Positions 56,475 to 64,000 of a stretch of DNA of 64,000 nucleotides are shown piece by piece. A model generated the notes under the pieces. The model saw only the letters and a program-made list of their open reading frames with translations, made no database searches and was not told the DNA's origin. Position numbers and translations under genes: made by a program. Origin of the DNA: Hypholoma sublateritium FD-334 SS-4 (taxonomy: Eukaryota > Basidiomycota > Agaricomycetes > Agaricales > Strophariaceae); contig KN817518.1 of NCBI GenBank assembly GCA_000827495.1, forward strand, positions 1,390,405-1,454,404, given 5' to 3'. Position 1 is the first letter of the stretch. Every line of letters starts with the position of its first letter.

Positions 56475-58805
56475 ATGCCTACCGTTGCCGTAGACAAGGC
56501 TGACCTATGGGTGCGCCTCGGAAAAGAATATAGTGCGTTTAGATGGCCACTTTTGACATACGAACTGACAATTCTACCACAGCCACGGACGAGTTTGATA
56601 AACTATGCTTCGACTATGGTTTAGAATTGGACGAAGATGTGCGCACAACTTATGTCAAGTGTGTTCAAGGATCAATTTAATCTATCATAGACAACCACAG
56701 AAGTGGAAGAGGCTATTAAGAAGGGTTTGCCTGCGGAGCGACCAGTGAGTGACTCTGATTCTGCGCATCCTGATCACCCAGACTTACCGTCACACAGCAA
56801 CTGAAAATAGAGATACCTGCCAATAGGTCAGCTCTTTCTATGTCGATTTCTCTCGTGAACTGGTCAAATTATTCCCTAGATATGATCTACTTTGCATTGA
56901 AGGCATTGCTCGTGCCCTTCGTATTTTCCTCCAACTTTCACCGGCGCCGAAATACAAAATTGTCTACCCCAAAGGCGGAGACGCAGATCTGTTGACTGTC
57001 AAGATTGAACCAGAGGTGTGTTGCAATTGTTACTAACGAGACTCTTTTCAATAACGTCACGATTTCAGACGTCGAAGATCAGGCCTCTCTTCGCTTGTGC
57101 AATTTTGCGCAATATCGCATTCACACCGAGCTCCTACGCGTCTTTCATTGACTTGCAGGACAAACTGCACCAAAATATCTGCAGGCGCCGGATACTTGTT
57201 GCCATTGGAACACATGATTTGGATACCCTGAAGCCTCCATTCCGTTACGAAGCCAGGCGCCCCCAAGACATCAAATTTACACCCTTAGGCAAAGACAAAG
57301 CTTACACTGCGGAGGAACTCATGACTCTCTATGAGGTATACCTTGTTCTATGTATATCTAGTCTTGACTCTGACTATTTCAACAGTCTGAAAAACATCTG
57401 GCAAAATATCTTCACATCATTCGGGACTCTCCAGTTTATCCTATCATCTACGATTCAAACGATCAAGTTCTGTCAATGCCTCCTATCATCAACTCGGATC
57501 ACAGCAAAATTACTTTGAACACTCGAAATGTTTTCATTGATGTTACAGCTACAGATCAGACAAAGCTCGATATTGTCGTGAACATGGTTGCCACCATGTT
57601 TTCTGAGTACTGCGCAGAGCCCTTTGCGTAAGGCATACACCACTTCGTTACTTGAACTTTGAGAAGAATTAACTCATTTTTTTAGTATCGAACCCGTCAA
57701 AGTAGTTTTGCCCAGCGGAGAAGTGCGCATTACGCCTGATTTATCGGGTCGTGAAATGACTGCCCACGCATCCTACGTAAACTCGTGCACAGGGCTTTCG
57801 CTGAGTTCCCAAGATGTGGCCACCCTTTTGACTCGCATGGCATTAAAAGCTACCGTATCACCCTCGAATTCTGATGAGATTTCGGTCCATATTCCAGCGA
57901 CCAGACCGGATATTCTTCACGAATGCGACATCATGGAGGATGCCGCCATCGCATATGGATTCAACAATCTCCCCGATACATTCCCTGCGACCAGTACCGT
58001 TGCCCAACCGCTCGCCATTAGCAAGTTAAGCGACGTACTCCGCCATGAATGGGCCAATGCAGGCTGGGTTGAAGTTCTTCCTCTTATCCTGGTAAATCTC
58101 ACACGTTACTGTACTTGATCCCTTCTTACAGTTCATCAGTGCTCACACGAAGAAAACTTCGAATGGCTAAATCATGTAGATGATGGAAACACTGCCGTCA
58201 AGATTGCCAACCCCAAAACACTCGAATTCCAAGTTGTGCGCACTACCCTTGTTCCAGGGTTATTGAAGACCATCCGCGAAAACCGATCGCATCCTTTGCC
58301 AATCAAGATCTTTGAGACGTCGGAGGTTGTTTTCAAGGACGTCTCGCGAGAGCGACAAAGTCGAAACGAGAGGCATGCCGCAGCTGTGTGGTGTAACAAA
58401 ACCGCGGGCTTTGAGATCGTACACGGCATGCTGGATCGAGCTATGAAAATGCTGGAAGTTCCCAGAATCGGAAGCACAGATTCGAGCGCTACGACAGGGT
58501 ACTACATCAAAGAAACGAACAGTAAGTTATTTAGTTTCTCGTGGGATGCATCTCTAAAAATAAGCGGCTATTTATCAGATCCTATGTATTTCCCTGGGCG
58601 TGCGGCTAAAATCTTCTATCGTCCGGCACCTCAGAACGGTGCGGAAGCATCTACTGTCAAGGCGGACATAGTTATTGGGACATTAGGAATTCTCCATCCC
58701 ACTGTGCTGGAGAAATTCGAGATTGGCTTCCCTTGCTCTTCCATCGAGTTTACTATTGAACCTTTCAAGAAGCAGATGCACAAGGTGTGGACGAACGAAG
58801 ATTAA
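56475..58805 (+). CDS. FRS1: Phenylalanyl-tRNA synthetase beta subunit
   Basis: Cytosolic PheRS beta, which forms an alpha2beta2 enzyme with the alpha subunit and holds editing (B3/B4) and DNA-binding-like (B5) domains. About eleven exons. The start [19 protein letters not shown] is typical. Then [100 protein letters not shown] and [20 protein letters not shown]. The inactive class II-like region has [36 protein letters not shown] and [20 protein letters not shown]. It ends KVWTNED. All parts follow the eukaryotic order. Confidence 0.95.
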
Positions 58806-58949
58806 GCCGCACTTAGGTACATTTGTGTATTAGATGTATGAATACAGTAACACATCATACCCGCCAACATACTGAGTGCTAGTGAACTCTCATGTCATTT
58901 GTCGTTGGAGGTAAAACATTACGACTAGCAAATACAAGAATTCGCCATG

Positions 58950-59816
58950 TCATTTCTTCTTGGCTGGTTCTTCTTCTGCACCACCGGACACCACTGTTGA
59001 AAATTTGGCTGAGATAAGATTAACACTTGACGCAACCAGAGACTTACGAATAACGAGAAGGACAGCGCCAATATACATCCAGTATTTCTGCAAGAAGTTC
59101 TTCTCTGGCAGGGGTTTCACTATCTCTCCTCCGGGAGTAAGAGGAGGGGGTGCTTTGAGTTCAGGCCTTTGCAACGAAGTGGGGAATTAGCTGTAAACTC
59201 GCAGTGCAACAGAATCAAACAAACAATGATGGAGATTCCGTTCCTCGAAATATGACAGTGCTGTTCAGATTTCTGGCTTTCTTGGCAAAGCTACGCAGAG
59301 CGGATGTAGGCGATATGATGTTCTGTGACTTGGATATGGGACATGAACCGTCATGAGCTATGGGAGATACGAAGTAATCTAATGCGAAAGATTTGGGATC
59401 TTGTCCACTAGTGAGGTAGAGCAAGATGGTTTCAGACGTGGCTTTGCTCAAATAACACTATAATCAAGGGGGTATTTTGAGAATCTCAATTATAAAGAGG
59501 ATGATGACAGACCCACCGCTTTCACGGAAGAGAAATCCCATAAACTCTCAGAGGATTCGCCTTCATTTTGCAAGGCCACTTGGTACAGAGTGTCGGAGGG
59601 ACTTTCCACAAGCTTTATGACTTCAAAGAAGTCGTTAAAGTCCTCGGTCAAGTCTGACGACGGCACAAATGTTGGTATTAAAGACTCTGTTGATACATAA
59701 CCGCGTTGTCGGTAGGGTTGGAGGGGTAATGAGGGATGAAATATGCGGTGATGGATGACATAGTTGCTGGCTAAAGCTGTTGAGAATAGGGCCGTCACTA
59801 CGGCAAGGACCCTCAT
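58950..59816 (-). CDS. EMC10: ER membrane complex subunit 10
   Basis: About five exons. The signal peptide MRVLAVVTALFSTALASNY leads to a lumenal domain (VIHHRIFHPSLPLQPYRQRG, ETILLYLTSGQDPKSFALDY), and near the C-terminus PLPEKNFLQKYWMYIGAVLL is the conserved EMC10 membrane anchor, with AEEEPAKKK at the end after the last intron. EMC10 is a peripheral/lumenal subunit of the EMC insertase of the ER. The lysine-rich end may act as an ER-retention signal, although it does not fit KKxx exactly. It is tail to tail with FRS1 and head to head with the BSD2-like gene. Confidence 0.85.
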
Positions 59817-60378
59817 GCTTGTAAACGACGGCGAAAAGGTGAGCTAGGTTCCGTCACGGATGAACGAGGGACCCAGCGACTATGTAGGGACACTGGCGCG
59901 TTTGTGATGGCTGCGCCTCTGCGATCGCCGACGTACTGAAGTCCTCACGCGCGTCCGTGTGCACACAGCTCCTGATTGGGCGCATCGCTGACTTTTTCAT
60001 AAGTAGAAAGGTTGCGGACTCTTTGGCAGATTCATTAGCCATTGATATTTTGGCCCCGTCAAATTTTCCGAATAATTATCGGACACCAGAAGAAAATGGT
60101 GAAGACCTACTCAAGCCTTCACCTTGCCTTCACCTCGTCTTGGCCTCGTCGATATAAATTTGATATAAATAGCGTGAACTGAACAGAGCGGAGTTGCGAC
60201 CAAACTCGGTCAAACTCCGCTCGACAAGTGGATCAGACACTGAGCCTCACCGTGACTGAGCCCATTGGCCTTCGTTACTTATTCGCACCTGAACAGCATC
60301 AACCACCATCCTTCCTCGTCCCTTCTAGCTGTACCCTATTCTTTTATTTATCTTATTTTCCCATTGCAACACTTCCTC
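59817..60378. other. Divergent upstream region, EMC10 and BSD2-like
   Basis: No gene seen. It holds a perfect 10-base inverted repeat at 60186-60195 and 60213-60222. T-rich run just before 60379. Confidence 0.5.
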
Positions 60379-61904
60379 ATGGCTCATCGATATGCACCTC
60401 TACCCAATCCCAGTCCAGAACACGATGCAACACAGCGTGATAGAGAGGTCGAGATGCAGGCTGCTTTCGATTACTCGGACGACGAAGATGAGGCGGACAA
60501 CGCCTTAGAATCTCATCCTCTAAACCCCACACCTACATCTCCTAGTTCAACAGCACCACTCCCTACCCATCTTCCAGGAGCATATGACTTCGAGAACGTG
60601 GATTACGATTACCCTCCACCCGGTTCTCCACCCGGTCCCTCAGCTATCGCTCTGCCAAATGCACACGGAAACTCGAATGGGCTAATACCTGTCTTCAATC
60701 CAGCGGAGAACCGTGGTCCGAATCGCATGTGGTTGCAACGCGCAGCCGCCGCAGTGCTGCCATCAGCCGTTTTGAATAAGCTCGGTCTGGCTCGTCGAGC
60801 CCCTATAGGTCCTATTGGCGGTGGGACAAACAATGACGGTGTATTTGCCAATGTCACTGCTAAACCCAGTGCGCCTGTACGAGTACAAGATGGTGCGTGA
60901 TATGCTCGTTTCACTTCAACTGTATTCTCATATGTTTATCAAGGTGATGATGCTTATCTGGTACCAGAGGATGCCAGACAAGAAGTTCCTCCCTCCTATG
61001 CTTCCGCACAGGCAGACGCGGTCCCCCCATACTGGGAAACAACAATACACGCCCCGTTTTCCCCGGATTCAGCAGGAGATATGGTCATCGACTCGCTACC
61101 CACAGGCTCGCTTTTCTCATTCTGCTGGAATCTCCTTGTTTCTGTTTCCTTCCAATTTATTGGTTTCCTCCTCACATATCTTCTGCATACGAGTCATGCC
61201 GCCCGTCTAGGCTCACGAGCCGGCCTGGGAGTAACCCTTATACAATACGGGTTCGCATTACGCAGTCGACTTGATTCAAACGATGATAGAGCAGACGCAA
61301 CCACCTGGGGCGATTCGGGCTCGGAGTCACATTCCGGTGGCGAGGGATACCCTATGCACCACCATCACATAGGGAATGTATCATGGAGTACACCTATGTC
61401 CAATATCACGGAAGAACAAGCGACCATAATGGTTTCGGATGCAACAACAGAATGGCTTTCTTTCTTCTTGATGACAGTCGGTGAGTCCTTCTGTACGTAG
61501 ACGTTATGTGATGCAGAACTCATTTGTTGACAGGATGGTTTGTGTTGTTGACATCGCTGCTGGGATTCTGGCGGGTAAAACGTTGGGAGCGTGGAATCAT
61601 CGCATCGAGAGAAAGCGCAGCGGCTTCAGCTCCCCCTCGGACCAATCTTGGTCTACTAGGGAATTCCTTTGGTTTCCCTGGCCTTTCACGAGCAGACCTC
61701 TATCAAGGCTTTGGATTTGGTACAAGACTTCCGAGTGATGAGGCAGATAACCCATTGGTGGCCGGTGAAGACGGAAGCGTACATCATCCATCTGAAGAGT
61801 CCCAACCGATGATACGCTCGACCTTGGCCGACTCGCAGCGAAATCACGCTATCGTCAGAGAAGAACGCCTCCAGCGGGATCTTCAAGAAGCTGGCTTATT
61901 GTGA
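60379..61904 (+). CDS. BSD2: Rsp5-adaptor membrane protein, Bsd2/NDFIP-like
   Basis: Three exons, about 470 residues. A cytosolic N-terminus with an acidic stretch (DYSDDEDEADNALESHP) contains PPxY motifs, EVPPSYA and nearby VPPYW, that would bind the WW domains of the Rsp5/NEDD4 ubiquitin ligase. Three membrane segments follow: FSFCWNLLVSVSFQFIGFLL, GLGVTLIQYGFAL and SFFLMTVGWFVLLTSLLGFW, as in yeast Bsd2 and mammalian NDFIP. These proteins sort metal transporters and other cargo to the vacuole. The second intron splits the third segment. ATG at 60379 follows an A/C context and the ORF has no better start. Confidence 0.88.
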
Positions 61905-62243
61905 TCATCTTAATATACTGCGCATTTATCCAAGACAATTTCAGGTTGTACCATCCTTACATCTACTGTATACCCTACCGTTGTTTTTCCGAAGCTTGGC
62001 GCGGAAATTAACGTTATCACTCACAGACCCCACTTCTCGACGACGAGGAAGATTAAGATTACATTTCTCCGATACTAGATCCGAAGCCCAGGCGCACATA
62101 TTGGGCACTGATCATGAGTGATTTAGTAGATCATTCAGGACTATTAAGGCTGCAGCAAGTACAAACATCCTAGATTCTTTTTCGATAGAGCACCAATAGC
62201 TGAACGCAAGAAACCTTACAAGTACACCATCACAATTCAGACG
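61905..62243. other. Intergenic, BSD2-like tail and GNAT promoter
   Basis: No gene seen over 339 bases. Confidence 0.5.
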
Positions 62244-62873
62244 ATGGCTTTGAGAATACGCACAGGAACGGAAGATGATGCTCCCTCTCTTTCTCGGATC
62301 TGCTTGCTGACGGCCAACGCCGGGACATCGTCTGCAGACTTGCATGATTTTGGGGAACTGCCAGGATTGGTTTACGCTGTACCCTACGTCAAACTGCCCA
62401 CGACATGGGCGTTCGTTTTGGAGGACGACGCCAGAGAGGTCGTTGGCTACATCGTCGGGTCCACTGATACACGCACTTTCGAGAAATATGCCGCTGAACA
62501 CTGGTGGCCGGCCCTCACTGCCAAGTACCCTCCCGACAAGGCTGTCAAACCTGCAGATTTACAGTACGTGGAACGCCTGCGCAATATGAACACCGCTCCC
62601 GACCCCAATATCGCCTGTTCTCCCGCCCATCTGCACATAAATATATTGGAGAAACATCAAAAACAAGGGTGGGGAAGGAAGATGATCGCCACGGCGGTAG
62701 AGTTTCTGATTGGTGAGGGGCTCCAAGGGGTGTGGCTAGGGGTTGATCCCCGAAATGAACGCGCAAAGCTATTTTACCAACGAGTCGGCTTCAAGCAGGT
62801 TGAAGGAGCGGACGCCAACCAGCTGGGGCTCAGGTTCGATGAATTTGAATGGAAAGAAGGAAAAACTAATTGA
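62244..62873 (+). CDS. GNAT-family N-acetyltransferase
   Basis: Single exon, 209 residues. The start MALRIRTGTEDDAPSLSRIC is a typical GNAT entry. The domain continues with TWAFVLEDDAREVVGYIVGS and HLHINILEKHQKQGWGRKMI, whose QGWGRK is the acetyl-CoA pyrophosphate loop, then GVWLGVDPRNERAKLFYQRV and GFKQVEGAD, the usual NxxAxxFYxxxGF end. The substrate is unknown; fungal relatives act on small amines or on peptides. No signal peptide. Slightly GC-rich in the coding part compared with flanks. Confidence 0.9.
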   Translation: MALRIRTGTEDDAPSLSRICLLTANAGTSSADLHDFGELPGLVYAVPYVKLPTTWAFVLEDDAREVVGYIVGSTDTRTFEKYAAEHWWPALTAKYPPDKAVKPADLQYVERLRNMNTAPDPNIACSPAHLHINILEKHQKQGWGRKMIATAVEFLIGEGLQGVWLGVDPRNERAKLFYQRVGFKQVEGADANQLGLRFDEFEWKEGKTN

Positions 62874-63724
62874 ATACTGGACAATTATGCTATGTATGTA
62901 AGTTACCCTCAATGATTAATGAACCCTGGCCGTCCATGTCAAATGCACTCAAAGTTGACTCAAACGCAACTGGATTCAAGCTGGCCACTGGTGGAGAACA
63001 TATAGTTGACATAGACAACCAAAACTCAACTTGTGAGTGGGAAGTGCAATGAACTAATGACACTTCAGTTATACTTACAAGTGGTAATCATCATGCTCTT
63101 ATTTCACAGCAACGACTCACAAACGATCCAAAATTACCCCTATATATATTTACTGAACTTACTGATGGTACGCTTCTGTTTAGGGGCTTCTTTCAAGCTT
63201 CACAACCTCAAAATCTAATCAGAATCTAGAATTTTTTTATTTTGAAAAGGCCTAGACTTTTGGAGACATTTCCAGGCAAGTACGTAATGTTTTTAAATAA
63301 ATACTTCCTTCTGGTGGCAAGGTTTGCCGGGCATTTTGCGCATTTCCATCACCATGGCGATTGTATTTCTCTTGTAGACAGCTAAGTATCCAAAACCTGG
63401 CTTGTAGGGGGCTCACACTGGGTAATCCATTCCGAAAGGCCATGTCGGAGCCCGTGGTCAGCCCTGCATTCAAGCGACGGCAATTGTATGTAACGGTTCT
63501 GCCAAGCGCTGCCGACGTGGATCCTGATTTGACAGCCTAGCGGGCAGCTTATGGCAACCCACCGCGCGTGAGTATCAAAAGGTATCAAATGGATTAAAAG
63601 TAGGGCCAGAGGGCGGTGACCTCACGGTGACCCTTAGCTTCGGAACACCATAAAGCATGTAACGAGTCCTGCTAGTTTCTGTTTCCATCCTTCCGACCGC
63701 TCTCAAGCTACATAATTTATCAAA
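62874..63724. other. Intergenic, 850 bases
   Basis: No gene seen. A TCAA/GTTGA-rich patch lies near 62950-63040, like the one at 28006-28058. Two GGTGACC words at 63615-63621 and 63626-63632 stand about 100 bases before the next start. Confidence 0.5.
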
Positions 63725-64000
63725 ATGGGCGAGTTTGATTTGGTCATTGGTTAGCCTGCTTCATTTCATTCTACCTCGTATTACCACCTCATTGATGCTC
63801 TCCGGTCTCTCATCTAGGTGTCGTCCTTGTCGGGATTTTTCGTAAGTTACTGAAAAATTTCCTTACCCGCTCAGGTCTTGTTTTCTGATGTCGACCACCT
63901 TCGACAGTAAACACGTACCTTTATGGGCTAGTGACCTACCAGTTCATCGTTTATTATAACACCAGTGAGTCGCTCAAATTCTACTTCTACTTAAGCATCT
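63725..64000 (+). CDS. Start of a membrane protein, 7TM DUF6534-like, cut by edge
   Basis: Partial gene. Three short exons are visible (63725-63749, 63818-63841, 63908-63964), joining to MGEFDLVIGVVLVGIFLNTY, LYGLVTYQFIVYYNT; the next exon lies beyond the window. One membrane segment is complete. This start resembles the N-terminus of the basidiomycete-expanded family of seven-helix proteins with DUF6534, in which LxTxLYGxxTxQ is frequent. Function unknown; a receptor-like role is sometimes proposed. Phases are consistent across both introns. Confidence 0.55.

Overview
This window looks like nuclear DNA of a filamentous basidiomycete, most likely an Agaricomycete. Nearly every gene is cut by many short GT-AG introns of about 50-60 bases, genes lie 100-600 bases apart on both strands, and the set mixes eukaryotic housekeeping genes with secreted wood and litter enzymes (GH3 beta-xylosidase, GH18 chitinase, GtaA-type glutaminase). 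I see no rRNA, tRNA, transposon, CRISPR array or viral sequence. Gene models were spliced by eye from reading frames and splice signals, so inner exon edges are predictions.

Layout. 114-6806: RCK2/Srk1-type kinase (-), PRP31 (+), ISU1 (-), TAF9 (+). 7692-10840: secreted beta-xylosidase (+) and an NTF2-like protein (-). 10841-12969 has no convincing gene. 12970-19243: a conserved-looking 252-residue protein (+), a Ure2-like glutathione transferase (-), IBA57/CAF17 (+) and a xylitol/sorbitol-type dehydrogenase (-). 19730-26673: Ran1/Ksp1-type kinase, MET6 and a Fic-domain protein, all (+). 27321-33318: a small Ser-rich protein, a CPD photolyase and DOM34/Pelota (all -), then PLP1 (+). 33476-43158: an unrecognised 1001-residue protein with six Cys4 ribbon-like modules (-), a GH18 chitinase (-) and a GtaA-type glutaminase (+). 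44347-50361: a Pro/Ser-rich protein (+), a WTAP/Mum2-like coiled-coil protein (-), a STEEP1 homologue (-) and AVO2 (+). 50852-64000: a SUC/SLC45-like sugar transporter (+), DPH6 (-), FRS1 (+), EMC10 (-), BSD2/NDFIP-like (+), a GNAT acetyltransferase (+) and the start of a membrane protein (+) that runs off the right edge.

There is no operon-like or biosynthetic cluster. Many neighbours are head to head and share 150-600 bases of upstream DNA: kinase/PRP31, ISU1/TAF9, GST/IBA57, dehydrogenase/kinase, DOM34/PLP1, chitinase/glutaminase, STEEP1/AVO2, DPH6/FRS1 and EMC10/BSD2. Loose themes are Fe-S cluster assembly (ISU1, IBA57), translation and its quality control (DOM34, DPH6, FRS1), pentose use (beta-xylosidase, dehydrogenase) and nutrient signalling (AVO2, two kinases, BSD2).

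The best candidate for something undescribed is the gene at 33476-36996. It has ten predicted exons, all multiples of three, and six repeated Cys4 modules that each sit within a single exon.
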